64,000 bases of DNA, taken from the NCBI RefSeq assembly GCF_030297155.1, contig NZ_AP028067.1, forward strand, positions 186,001-250,000. The letters run 5' to 3'. The notes below the pieces were generated by a model. That model did not search any database, was not told the origin of the DNA, and saw nothing but the letters and a program-made list of their open reading frames with translations. The DNA is from Vibrio sp. FE10 (GTDB lineage: Bacteria > Pseudomonadota > Gammaproteobacteria > Enterobacterales > Vibrionaceae). The translations under genes and the position numbers were made by a program. Position 1 is the first letter of the stretch; each line of letters starts with the position of its first letter. Below are positions 8,546 to 16,699 of this stretch, piece by piece.

Positions 8546-9504
8546 GCCGATTGTTTTTCTATATAAAAAAAGGCTTTGCCGATCTATTTAACCCATTGAT
8601 ATATAGTCCAGTTTACGGTGAAGATACGTTACAGTATTATTATTTAAAGTATGAATTACCCTCGTTATTAGACGGTAGAAGTCAGAAGTTTAGCTTTGAT
8701 GACAATAACATCCCGATAATACCTCATTACATTGACTCATCCTCAAAGAAAGAGGGGGGAGAAGGCTTTCATTATTATCCGATTGCAATAGGTCAACTTG
8801 CGCTAGCCTACTTGCACGATTACTTAGATAGTAAAAAGGCTGATAGCTTAACTACATTTCTAACTTATGCTTCATGGTTTGTTGATAATCAGGAAGATAA
8901 CGGTACTTGGTTAGCGCAAACTAATGTTGACAAATATGGTGTAGAGGCTCCTTGGGTATCTGCAATGACACAAGGACGAGCACTTTCTGTTTTACTGAGA
9001 GCGTATCGAATGACTGGCGACAATAAGTATTTAGATTCTGCAAGTTTGGCATTTGAGGCATTGCTATCTGATTCAAGTTTTGTAAAGTACTATAAGGAAG
9101 GGCTTTTCTTACTTGAGTATCCAAGTAAATCAACACCTAGGATACTTAATGGATTTATTTTTGCGTTATATGGCATAGTGGACTTTTCGAGAGCTGTGCC
9201 AGGTGATGAGAGGTGCAAGGAAATACTTGAAAGTTCAAGGCGGAGTTTGCTTGAACATTTACCGTTGTACGATAACGGGTTCTGGTCTGTATATGATCTT
9301 GATCATATCGATTATCAGAAAACAGTGAATATCTCAACGGTACATTATCATTTTATACATATATCACAGCTGCGCACACTCGCAGATATTTATGACGATT
9401 CTAGATTTAATGAAGTTGCTACGCGATGGGATGGATATTATCGTAATAAACTTTCACTGTTTAGGATCTATTTTGTTAAAGCGAGAAGATTGTTTAAACT
9501 GTGA
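8542..9504 (+). CDS. D-glucuronyl C5-epimerase family protein
   Basis: A 320-residue protein resembling the C-terminal catalytic domain of heparosan-N-sulfate-glucuronate C5-epimerase (PF06662). Supporting stretches are WFVDNQEDNGTW, TQGRALSVLLRAYRMTGD (about 147-165), LEYPSKSTPRILNGFIFALY (about 192-211), and VHYHFIHISQLRTLADIY near 275-292. The family converts D-glucuronic to L-iduronic acid inside a polymer or oligosaccharide. There is no signal peptide, so it would act in the cytoplasm, presumably on the lipid-linked repeat. It lies between two GT2 genes with overlaps on both sides. The homology call is good; the reaction in this organism is inferred. Confidence 0.78.
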   Translation: MSRLFFYIKKGFADLFNPLIYSPVYGEDTLQYYYLKYELPSLLDGRSQKFSFDDNNIPIIPHYIDSSSKKEGGEGFHYYPIAIGQLALAYLHDYLDSKKADSLTTFLTYASWFVDNQEDNGTWLAQTNVDKYGVEAPWVSAMTQGRALSVLLRAYRMTGDNKYLDSASLAFEALLSDSSFVKYYKEGLFLLEYPSKSTPRILNGFIFALYGIVDFSRAVPGDERCKEILESSRRSLLEHLPLYDNGFWSVYDLDHIDYQKTVNISTVHYHFIHISQLRTLADIYDDSRFNEVATRWDGYYRNKLSLFRIYFVKARRLFKL

Positions 9505-10370
9505 TGAAGATATCGATAATTATTCCGACTTATAATTCTAGTAGCTACATTAAGAAGTTACTAAGTAGTATTCCTATTACTCAGAATGTTGAGATCATCA
9601 TCGTGGATGATTATTCTTCTGATATTGCTGAACTAAAGATGGTCGCTTCTTTATTTTTCAACGTTGATATTTATTCTAACAATGGTACAAAGGGTGCTGG
9701 TACATGTAGGAATATAGGGGTAAATCATGCTTTAGGTGAATTTTTAATTTTTGCTGATTCAGATGATTTTTTTGATGCTGATGTTGAGTTAGTTTTTGAT
9801 AATATCGATGAACTAATTCCAAAGAATTGTGAGGTAGGGTATTTTAAACCATTTTCAATTTCAACATGCGGAAAACCTTCCTCTAGACACGAAATGTATG
9901 AGAGATTAGTCAAGTTACATTTGAAATGTAATTGCGAATATGTGAGGTACTGGTTCCATGTACCTTGGTCGAAAATTATTCGTCGCAACTTTGTTCTTAG
10001 TCACCAATTAAAGTTCTCTGAAACTATGGTATCCAATGATGTTATTTTTTCACTATTAGTTGGGATAAAATCGACGTCTATTATTTCACACAATCTAAGT
10101 TTCTATACCGTTCTTGAAAGGGAAGGATCTCTTACTAAAAATCCTAGCTTTTTGATGCTAAATCAAAGGCTTGATATTGTAAGAGAATATAATGCTTTAT
10201 TGAAGGAATATCGATTAAGTGAGTATTGTATTCCTGAGGTTATTTATTTGATAAAGATGTTTAAGTTAGAACCGACCAAAGTCGTCAAATTGGCTTGGAA
10301 AGCCAATAATTTATTTCCAAATTTCACTTATATCAGATCAAGGATAGCTAATCGATTATGTAAAAAATGA
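9501..10370 (+). CDS. Family 2 glycosyltransferase (unit A, third)
   Basis: A 289-residue GT2 protein: KISIIIPTYNSSSYIKKLLS, VDDYSSD (about 35-41), GAGTCRNIGVNHALGEFLIF and ADSDDFFD near residue 90. Starts are GTG 9501 or ATG 9504; both overlap the epimerase stop, and the ATG is the more likely. It is the last gene of the tightly packed part of unit A: 340 bases without a gene follow. It is very AT-rich. Donor and acceptor unknown. Confidence 0.87.
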   Translation: MMKISIIIPTYNSSSYIKKLLSSIPITQNVEIIIVDDYSSDIAELKMVASLFFNVDIYSNNGTKGAGTCRNIGVNHALGEFLIFADSDDFFDADVELVFDNIDELIPKNCEVGYFKPFSISTCGKPSSRHEMYERLVKLHLKCNCEYVRYWFHVPWSKIIRRNFVLSHQLKFSETMVSNDVIFSLLVGIKSTSIISHNLSFYTVLEREGSLTKNPSFLMLNQRLDIVREYNALLKEYRLSEYCIPEVIYLIKMFKLEPTKVVKLAWKANNLFPNFTYIRSRIANRLCKK

Positions 10371-10710
10371 TTATTTGCTAGATTATTTTTATGATAACCT
10401 TTTTGACCATTAAATTTTAATTATATTTAGGGTTTCAATATCGATAGTTAGATATTATATTACCTGCCTATAGAATTATCAATTTTAAAATTAGTAAAGA
10501 GTGAAGGTAACCGATAAAACCAGTAATGCTTGGTAGTCAGAAGTGAACGTTATCAAGCACGGTTAATTGTTGTATGCTGTTAGGTATAGATATCAATATG
10601 TAGCTAAATGAAAGTAAATTAGGGGCAATTGAACTGAGTTTTTCTAGCGTGATTTTTTCAGAACAAGAATTGATTCAGTTTAACTTCAGAACTTACAAGT
10701 AAGAGGATTT
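10371..10710 (+). other. AT-rich gap inside unit A
   Basis: About 340 bases between two glycosyltransferase genes with no credible coding region on either strand. I see no strong terminator and no ops copy. A local promoter for the last GT is possible but I cannot point to one. The gap suggests that a gene was lost here or that the following GT was added separately. Confidence 0.5.
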
Positions 10711-11460
10711 ATGTTAGTTTCAATCATTACAGCAACCTATAACTCCAGTGGTCATATACTAGAGACTTATAATTGTATTGTTGGTCAGTCTCATTCTGAT
10801 TGGGAGTGGTTAGTTACAGACGATTGTTCAACTGATAATACAGTCGATATATTGAATGATATTTCTCAACACGACAATAGAGTCAAGGTTTATCGAAATT
10901 CCGTTAACTCTGGTGCGGCTGTGAGTAGAAATAATTCACTAACAAGCGCAAATGGAGAGTTTATTGCTTTTATTGATAGTGACGATACTTGGGTATCTAG
11001 TAAGTTAGAGTTACAAGTTGGTTTTATGGAAAAGCAGAATGTAGACTTTTGCTTTACTGCTTATCAACTTATGGATGAATTCGGTGTGCCTTTAAATACG
11101 TTTGTGGATTCTAAGCAAGTCGGTGCTTTTACTTATGAAGATATGCTTAGGAAAAAGGCGACTTTAGGTTGTTCAACTGTGCTTTTACGCAGCGCAAGCT
11201 TCATTGATCTACAAATGCCCTTAATTAGAACAGGCCAAGACTATGCTACTTGGTTGAAGCTATTAAAAACTGGCAAGGACGCTTATGTTTTTCCTAAGGC
11301 CCTTACTAACTACCGTATTATGCCCGGCTCTATATCTAGAAATAAAGTTAAGAAGGCTATGAGGCAATGGCAGATATACCGTCATATTGAAAAACTGACG
11401 TTGTCTAAGAGTCTAATTTGTTTTTCTTTTTATGCATGGAGAGCTGTGTTTAGAAAGTAA
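10711..11460 (+). CDS. Family 2 glycosyltransferase (unit A, last, WcaA-like)
   Basis: A compact 249-residue GT2 enzyme: LVSIITATYNSSGHILETYN, TDDCSTDNTVDIL (about 35-47), SGAAVSRNNSLTSANGEFIA and IDSDDTW near residue 89. A later TGQDYATWLKLLKTG resembles the catalytic-base (ED/QD) region of WcaA-type enzymes. It starts at ATG 10711 with TAAGAGG upstream and stands apart from the rest of unit A by 340 bases. It converges on wecA. Length and compactness resemble the GT2 enzymes that act early in repeat-unit assembly, but specificity is unknown. Confidence 0.88.
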   Translation: MLVSIITATYNSSGHILETYNCIVGQSHSDWEWLVTDDCSTDNTVDILNDISQHDNRVKVYRNSVNSGAAVSRNNSLTSANGEFIAFIDSDDTWVSSKLELQVGFMEKQNVDFCFTAYQLMDEFGVPLNTFVDSKQVGAFTYEDMLRKKATLGCSTVLLRSASFIDLQMPLIRTGQDYATWLKLLKTGKDAYVFPKALTNYRIMPGSISRNKVKKAMRQWQIYRHIEKLTLSKSLICFSFYAWRAVFRK

Positions 11461-11592
11461 TATATAACTTAGAGTGAATTTTGTTATTGAAGTTAGAAGT
11501 TAATGGCTAGTATTTATTAATGTTAGCCCATCTGTGATTTATGTATTGATAATGTTAAAAATTATTTTTTGGAATAAAATGTTTTAGCTACA

Positions 11593-12678
11593 CTAATCGA
11601 ATTTATTAGATTTAGGCATGCACGAAGCATACTTTCTAATGTGCGCTGTAATCTTCCATATATTGCTTAAAAGAAAAAGGTATATCAAGAAACATATTAA
11701 AAAAGTATAGAGCATAATATATTCAGGAACCCCAATCATTTCAGCGTAGATCCCAACACCAGCATATAGAGCTGCGATAGTACAAATAAGAATAAGTGTT
11801 TGGGTTGAGCTCAAGCCTAAACGTTGAAAAATATGATGTAAGTGATCGCGGTCGGGCTTAAATGGTGAATCACCTCTTCGAATGCGACGAATCATGATTG
11901 AGGCCATATCCATTAAAGGAACAGCAATAAGCCATAGTGCGGTTACTGGTCGTAGAGGTGGCTTTGTTCCGTTTTGGCTAGAAAGTAATAGCAACCAAAT
12001 AACGGTAAAACCGATAAGCATGCTACCTGCATCTCCCATAAAAACCTTTCTTTTCCTACCGAAAGCACCTAGGTTCAGTAAAATATAGGGGATTATAACT
12101 ACAACAAGTACAAGACAAATATAAGCTAGGTTTGCTTGTCCATCATGGTTAAGCATAATTCCCAGTCCACCAAAGGTTACTACTGCTAGTCCCCCTAGAA
12201 GCCCATCTATACCATCAACCATATTAAAAGCATTGATTGCTCCTACCACAGCTAAAACGGTCACTAAGTACCCAAACCAACCAAGCGTAACCACCTCTCC
12301 TGATCCTACAATGTCTCCGATGGTATTAAGTTCAATTCCACCAACGACCATCATAGCAATTGAGAGGGCAGCCTGAATAACGAAACGTAATTTAAAACTC
12401 AAGTCAAACTTATCATCTAACGCACCAATACATACTAAAAGTAAAATGCATACAGAATATAGCTCAGCATTTGGTAGAATGGTTGGGTTGTTAAACAGAA
12501 AGTAGAGAATTGATATACAAATAGAGATCCCACCGACTAGGGGTACTGCGCCACTATGAAGTTTACGAATATTAGGTTTATCGACTAACCCAATTCTCTT
12601 TGCAAGTTTACGCATAGTAAAAAGGGTCGCAAGAGAAAAGAAAAATAGAAAAGAGAGATCAAGTAATGAAATGAGCAC
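11593..12678 (-). CDS. wecA: Undecaprenyl-phosphate GlcNAc-1-phosphate transferase WecA
   Basis: A 361-residue polytopic protein (about 10-11 membrane segments) of the PNPT family. Diagnostic motifs are present: GALDDKFDL (Mg-binding DD, about residue 93), NAFNMVDGIDGLLGG (about 155), VFMGDAGSMLIGF (about 213), and RDHLHHIFQRLGL (about 275, the HxxH-type loop that recognises N-acetylated sugars). It starts O-antigen and related glycans by moving GlcNAc-1-P from UDP-GlcNAc to undecaprenyl phosphate. It is transcribed against unit A, and divergently from wzz across a 340-base gap. As a WecA homologue it is the likely initiator for one of the two polymers here. Confidence 0.95.
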   Translation of the reverse strand: MLISLLDLSFLFFFSLATLFTMRKLAKRIGLVDKPNIRKLHSGAVPLVGGISICISILYFLFNNPTILPNAELYSVCILLLVCIGALDDKFDLSFKLRFVIQAALSIAMMVVGGIELNTIGDIVGSGEVVTLGWFGYLVTVLAVVGAINAFNMVDGIDGLLGGLAVVTFGGLGIMLNHDGQANLAYICLVLVVVIIPYILLNLGAFGRKRKVFMGDAGSMLIGFTVIWLLLLSSQNGTKPPLRPVTALWLIAVPLMDMASIMIRRIRRGDSPFKPDRDHLHHIFQRLGLSSTQTLILICTIAALYAGVGIYAEMIGVPEYIMLYTFLICFLIYLFLLSNIWKITAHIRKYASCMPKSNKFD

Positions 12679-13020
12679 GACTAACCCTGATAGTGTATGT
12701 GGAGAACAGATTTTAGTGTATTTGCATTTGATATAAAAGGGGGGAGGCGGAGTCCCCGTGATCTTTTCCTACTTAATAGCATGAACTTCACGTTAAACCG
12801 CGTAATTCTATCGGTTATCGTATGTGATTAGGGGGGGAATGTAAATGTCAATAGCCTCATGGTGTACTAGATATACTGGTCGATTCTCTTGCTCTTATAC
12901 GTAACCATTCGAATGACTGTTAGGATTTTCTATATTTTACACAACTTCACCATTAAACTGTACAGATCGAACAATACTAAAAGAATGCAGTGTGCTAGCA
13001 TCCGAACACTACTAATTCAG
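12679..13020. other. Divergent promoter region wecA / wzz
   Basis: About 340 bases between wecA (minus) and the preferred start of wzz (plus). It must hold promoters for both directions. No ops element or long palindrome is visible. Part of it (12889-13020) is open in the wzz frame, but that stretch lacks a ribosome site and looks non-coding. Confidence 0.5.
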
Positions 13021-14163
13021 ATGTTTGAGAGATTGAGAGTGAAGCCTAAAGTACAACCACAACCATACTCCCCAGAAAACCCACCAATGTATAATATAGA
13101 TCGTGAAATTGATCCTAGAGAGCTTCTCAGGGTGCTATGGGAGGGAAAGTTAATCATCATATTAGTTACTGCTTTATTCGCGATTTGTAGTATAGGCTTC
13201 GCTCTCACTGCTCAAGAGTGGTGGTCTTCTAGTGCTAGAATAACAAAGGCTCAACCTCAGAACCTAGCAGCTTATCAACAACAAGTTAGGCAATTTCAAC
13301 CTGTCTTCAACGTTTATCAAGATGACGGCACGGTTATTGTGAGTAGTGAACTAGAGAGTTTGGTTAACTCTAGAGTGTTATTTCAACGTTTTGTAAACGC
13401 TTTTAATTCTGTTAATAACAAGCGGGATTTCTTGGACCAGAGCCCTGATTTTGAAAAAGTCAAGGATGCTCTTTTTGCTGAGAGCACTGGAATGACCGAA
13501 GACGCTATCCCTGCGTTGTATTCTGATTGGTTCGGGAAAATTACGGCATCTAATGTCGATAAAAAAGATGACAATTCACCCTACGTCATGACTTTTCAGA
13601 CTATGACAAAAGAAAGTAGCTTCGACTTGCTTACTGCTTATATTTCTGAAACTGAATCTAAAGTTCATCAGGACGCGTTTAATAATTTGCAGGCCGTAGT
13701 TAGCGGTAAGCGTAATGAGTTAATCCAACAGAAGAGAATTTGGGAAACTCAGGCGAAAAATAAATTGTTAGTGGAAACTGAACGAACGAAGTATGCCGCT
13801 GATATAGCACGAGCTGCTGGAGTGGATAGTCCAATTCAGACTGGTAACGATAATGAACTATTTGGTATCGATCTGGGGTTGAAAGGTTTGGAGGCAAAAG
13901 TCCACGCTTTGGAATCAATAAAAAATCTCAGCGTCATTGAGCCTCGCCTACAGCAGATAAATGCAAAATTGGATATGTTGAAGAGTCTTGAAATAGACAG
14001 AAATGCTGAATTTCAAACATTCCGTTTCCTTGAGAATGTCCAAAAACCGATTACTAGAGATAAACCCAAGCGCGCTGCGATTGTTGTCCTTGCTACATTA
14101 ATTGGTGGGATGATTGGTGTGGCAATTGTGCTGATACGCTTCGTGTTTAGAAAAGAAGATTAA
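13021..14163 (+). CDS. wzz: Polysaccharide chain-length determinant Wzz
   Basis: About 380 residues with the Wzz (PCP1) layout: N-terminal DPRELLRVLWEGKLIIIL leading into membrane segment 1 (about residues 40-60), a long periplasmic, partly coiled-coil domain, a Pro-containing stretch (VQKPITRDKPKRAAI) and membrane segment 2 near the C-terminus (AIVVLATLIGGMIGVAIVLI). There is no cytoplasmic kinase domain, unlike Wzc. It sets the modal length of the Wzy product. The frame is open back to 12889; ATG 13021 or GTG 13039 (GAGAG seven bases upstream) fit the family better. It lies next to wecA and ends at a strong terminator, so it is a single-gene unit, most likely serving the WecA-started polymer. 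Confidence 0.92.
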   Translation: MFERLRVKPKVQPQPYSPENPPMYNIDREIDPRELLRVLWEGKLIIILVTALFAICSIGFALTAQEWWSSSARITKAQPQNLAAYQQQVRQFQPVFNVYQDDGTVIVSSELESLVNSRVLFQRFVNAFNSVNNKRDFLDQSPDFEKVKDALFAESTGMTEDAIPALYSDWFGKITASNVDKKDDNSPYVMTFQTMTKESSFDLLTAYISETESKVHQDAFNNLQAVVSGKRNELIQQKRIWETQAKNKLLVETERTKYAADIARAAGVDSPIQTGNDNELFGIDLGLKGLEAKVHALESIKNLSVIEPRLQQINAKLDMLKSLEIDRNAEFQTFRFLENVQKPITRDKPKRAAIVVLATLIGGMIGVAIVLIRFVFRKED

Positions 14164-14172
14164 CTCCCATTC

Positions 14173-14205
14173 AATGGCTAGTCTCTATACACTAGCCATT
14201 TTTTA
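14173..14205 (+). terminator. Rho-independent terminator of wzz
   Basis: A 10-bp perfect stem (AATGGCTAGT / ACTAGCCATT) with an 8-nt loop, followed by a T-run, starting 10 bases after the wzz stop. Confidence 0.92.
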
Positions 14206-14667
14206 TTCCCCCCGCATACTATCCCCTGAGCCAAGACTGCATAATGAATAGCTATCGTAATTCCAACCAAATACCTATCCCTAAAATTTGGCGGAGTAGG
14301 GTGCTTCCACTTAATACATCGAATGCCAGGCAGACCTCCGAACATCATTCAAACCGTATGAGGCAAAGGCTTTACCCTCTAAGCTTAACAATGAGATTAT
14401 GCTCTCAGTTTGATATTGGTGTTCTGCTTTTCATTAGTTTCTACCTTGTATCAATATAACTTTGTAGTTCTACACATAACCTCGCAGACCATTTTTATGT
14501 GACGCTATTTCCTAAATAATGCTTTATAAGGTATTGCTTATGATTTACTCATTTACTTGATTGTGGTTATTATCTATCATGATCAATCAGTTGTTTAAGC
14601 TGAGCAACTGATTGAGGGTGTGAAAATCATCCTCTACATATAAACGTTTATATCAATGGAAATCATT
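14206..14667 (+). promoter_or_regulatory. Upstream region of the yjbEFGH-like operon with an 11-bp inverted repeat
   Basis: About 460 bases with no credible gene. At 14583-14615 lies a perfect inverted repeat (TCAATCAGTTG and CAACTGATTGA, 11-bp arms, 11-base spacer), ending 52 bases before the yjbE-like start. It is not followed by a T-run, so it is more likely a regulator binding site or a leader hairpin than a terminator. I could not assign a -10/-35 pair with confidence. Confidence 0.5.
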
Positions 14668-14913
14668 ATGAAAAAGATGGCTCTAGCAGCTGCATTAGCA
14701 GTTAGCTTCTCAGGTGCTGCATTTGCAGCTGAAACTACAGCGGCAGCGGGTGCTGGTTCAGGTACTGGTACAGCAGCAGGCGCTGGTGCATCTGCAGCAG
14801 CAGCTGGCACAGCAACAACAGTTGCAGTAGCGACAGCAGCAGTAGCGGCAGCAGCAGCTGTAGCGGTTGCTTCTAACGAAAGCGGTGCAACAACTACAAC
14901 AACTACTCGATAA
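14668..14913 (+). CDS. yjbE: YjbE/GfcA-like small secreted Ala/Gly/Thr-rich protein
   Basis: An 81-residue protein: a signal peptide (MKKMALAAALAVSFSGAAFA) and a low-complexity Ala/Gly/Thr mature part ending in a run of threonines (GATTTTTTR). E. coli YjbE and GfcA have the same size, composition and Thr-rich end and are the first genes of yjbEFGH / gfcABCDE, as here. The function of this small protein is unknown. I prefer ATG 14668 over the in-frame ATG 14656 because TGGAA sits six bases before it and it gives a clean signal peptide. It is cut off from the following genes by a strong terminator, so it is probably made in excess. Confidence 0.85.
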   Translation: MKKMALAAALAVSFSGAAFAAETTAAAGAGSGTGTAAGAGASAAAAGTATTVAVATAAVAAAAAVAVASNESGATTTTTTR

Positions 14914-14950
14914 TTTTTGAGTAATACATGTTTTAGTTAATGTATGTTTA

Positions 14951-14987
14951 AAACCATTTTATGTGAAAGCATAAAGTGGTTTTTTTA
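14951..14987 (+). terminator. Terminator or attenuator between yjbE and yjbF
   Basis: A 13-bp stem (AAACCATTTTATG / CATAAAGTGGTTT, one G-T pair) with a 6-nt loop and a T7 run. It follows yjbE by 37 bases and precedes yjbF. Because yjbFGH have no obvious promoter of their own, partial readthrough would give high YjbE and lower YjbFGH. Confidence 0.9.
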
Positions 14988-15052
14988 TATCTAATGGATT
15001 AATTTTCCATATTGGACAGCAGCAACCAGATTGCTAGGAAGCAGAACTCGTC

Positions 15053-15757
15053 ATGCTTAAACCTCTAATCATATCTCTTGGTCTTTTTCTTGCTGGTTGT
15101 TCTCAGCAGTTTCAAGACGTTAACTCTACTTTTGATGAAGCCTTTTTTGGAAGCTCTGATGTTGAGCTATCCAAGGAATACATTCAAAACTTACCTTATT
15201 CCAGCATTTATGCAGAAGTGAATGACCAAGGTAAAATCTTCATGGTCTTAGCGTACGTCGGTGAAAACCCTCAAACGGGCGCAGAGCAGTTAAAGTGGAT
15301 GTCTTCTGACAAAGCGATGATCGTCACTGAAAATGGACGCATCGTACAAACGTTATTGCTTCCTTATGAAAACCTCTCTGGTTTGGCATTCCAATCGTTG
15401 GATACATTCTCTTCTGCAAACAGCTCGTCACCAGGTTCTTCTTCTGCGTTTGATGTGTCCGCTAACCCCGGTGCCCAAAAATGGCAAGCGGTTTACGACT
15501 GGCAACCCAACTATCGATTTGGCTACAAAGCAAACATCACCCGGACGTATGCGGGGAATCAAACGGTAGAAACACCGTTAGCGTCTATCGATACTAAGAA
15601 GTTCCAAGAAAAGATTAACTTCCCTATGTTAGAGCAAGAGATCACCAACGCATATTGGGTCGACAGCAAAGGCAAAGTGGTCAAAACCATACAGTATTTA
15701 GGTCCTGATATGACAAGGCTTGAGTTAACCGTCCTTAAGCATTATCAAAGCAATTAA
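15053..15757 (+). CDS. yjbF: YjbF/GfcB-family lipoprotein
   Basis: A 234-residue lipoprotein precursor: short signal peptide with lipobox LAGC (Cys about residue 16), then a mature domain of the YjbF/GfcB (DUF2886) family containing LPYSSIYAEVNDQGKIFMVL and the C-terminal ITNAYWVDSKGKVVKTIQYL. The E. coli proteins belong to the yjbEFGH and group 4 capsule operons, which affect secreted polysaccharide; the molecular role of the lipoprotein is not settled. The start has AGGAAGCAG upstream. It is followed 21 bases later by yjbG, and the three genes yjbFGH form one operon. Confidence 0.9.
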   Translation: MLKPLIISLGLFLAGCSQQFQDVNSTFDEAFFGSSDVELSKEYIQNLPYSSIYAEVNDQGKIFMVLAYVGENPQTGAEQLKWMSSDKAMIVTENGRIVQTLLLPYENLSGLAFQSLDTFSSANSSSPGSSSAFDVSANPGAQKWQAVYDWQPNYRFGYKANITRTYAGNQTVETPLASIDTKKFQEKINFPMLEQEITNAYWVDSKGKVVKTIQYLGPDMTRLELTVLKHYQSN

Positions 15758-15778
15758 CGAACAGGGTAATGAATTAAA

Positions 15779-16699
15779 ATGATGAATTATATTAGTCACG
15801 CATCAAAAATGACGGGGCGTCGGTTGCCATTGGTGAGAACTTTATTAACGGTGAGACCTACGTTAACGATGAGAGCTCTGTTGACGTTGAGTGCGTTGTT
15901 ATCTCTGTGTACTTTTAGCTACGCTTCTGCGGCATCTAACGTTGTTACGCCCTCGATTAAAACAACAATTGAGCTTCCGCTTCAAGGTGTGACGCTTGAG
16001 TATAAAGCTAATGTTCGACTGCTTCAGGTCTTAGAGGACGCAAATGCTAGCGGCAGTATTGGTTATTTCCCCCTTTCAGCTCAACTGTTTGATAAAACAC
16101 ATACTGAATATAACAAAGTTATCGAAGCCAAAAAACGCAATGTATTTAACCAACTTGACGCTTTCTCGGTAGAAGAACCAGAAGCAAAATTAGTAAAGCA
16201 ACAATTAGCTTCTTTCCAATATCTCAATCGAGTTTTTATTGAATTAGACCGCAATGCGGTTATCTCGCAATCAGATAAGAACCCGTTGCTTGTTTCAAGT
16301 TCTAATGCTAACAAGCCGTCGTCTGCTGCCATCAAAAGAGCGTCGACTAGCGAAACTCAAGCCTTTTCTCTGTACTTACCACAACGACCAACTTCCATTC
16401 AGTTGATGGGTGTAATGAAAGAGTCGGTAACAATGAATCTGATTGAACATGGAACGTTGAATGATTATCTAGACGCATTATCAAAGGGTTTTGTGGGTGA
16501 ATCAGCAGATAAAAGCGTGGCTTATGTTGTTCAGCCAGATGGCGTGGTACAAACCATTCAATACGCTTACTGGAACGAACAGCCGGTTTATTTAGCACCA
16601 GGTGCCATCGTATTTATGGCGTTTTACTCTTTGCCATCGGAATACTCAACGTTGAACCAAGATATTGTCGACTTGTTACGTCATAAGGTTGGCCTGTAA
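15779..16699 (+). CDS. yjbG: YjbG/GfcC-family periplasmic capsule protein
   Basis: Up to 306 residues. The C-terminal half has the GfcC/YjbG signatures (VQPDGVVQTIQYAYWNEQPV, then YLAPGAIVFMAFYSLPSEYS), corresponding to the capsule-biosynthesis GfcC domain. GfcC is a periplasmic protein structurally related to the soluble part of Wza. The N-terminus is odd: before the signal peptide (MRALLTLSALLSLCTFSYASA) there are 30 further residues that contain a degenerate duplication (LLTVRPTLT / LLTLSALLS). The real start may therefore be ATG 15869 rather than 15779. It overlaps yjbH by one base (TAATG). Confidence 0.9.
   Translation: MMNYISHASKMTGRRLPLVRTLLTVRPTLTMRALLTLSALLSLCTFSYASAASNVVTPSIKTTIELPLQGVTLEYKANVRLLQVLEDANASGSIGYFPLSAQLFDKTHTEYNKVIEAKKRNVFNQLDAFSVEEPEAKLVKQQLASFQYLNRVFIELDRNAVISQSDKNPLLVSSSNANKPSSAAIKRASTSETQAFSLYLPQRPTSIQLMGVMKESVTMNLIEHGTLNDYLDALSKGFVGESADKSVAYVVQPDGVVQTIQYAYWNEQPVYLAPGAIVFMAFYSLPSEYSTLNQDIVDLLRHKVGL

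Noticed and set aside
12889..13020. N-terminal extension of the wzz frame
   Set aside because: In frame but without a ribosome site, and it would put 44 unusual residues before the standard Wzz N-terminus. Treated as upstream region.
14244..14459. Open frame of 71 codons between wzz and the yjbE-like gene
   Set aside because: No family resemblance, no ribosome site, odd composition; probably chance.
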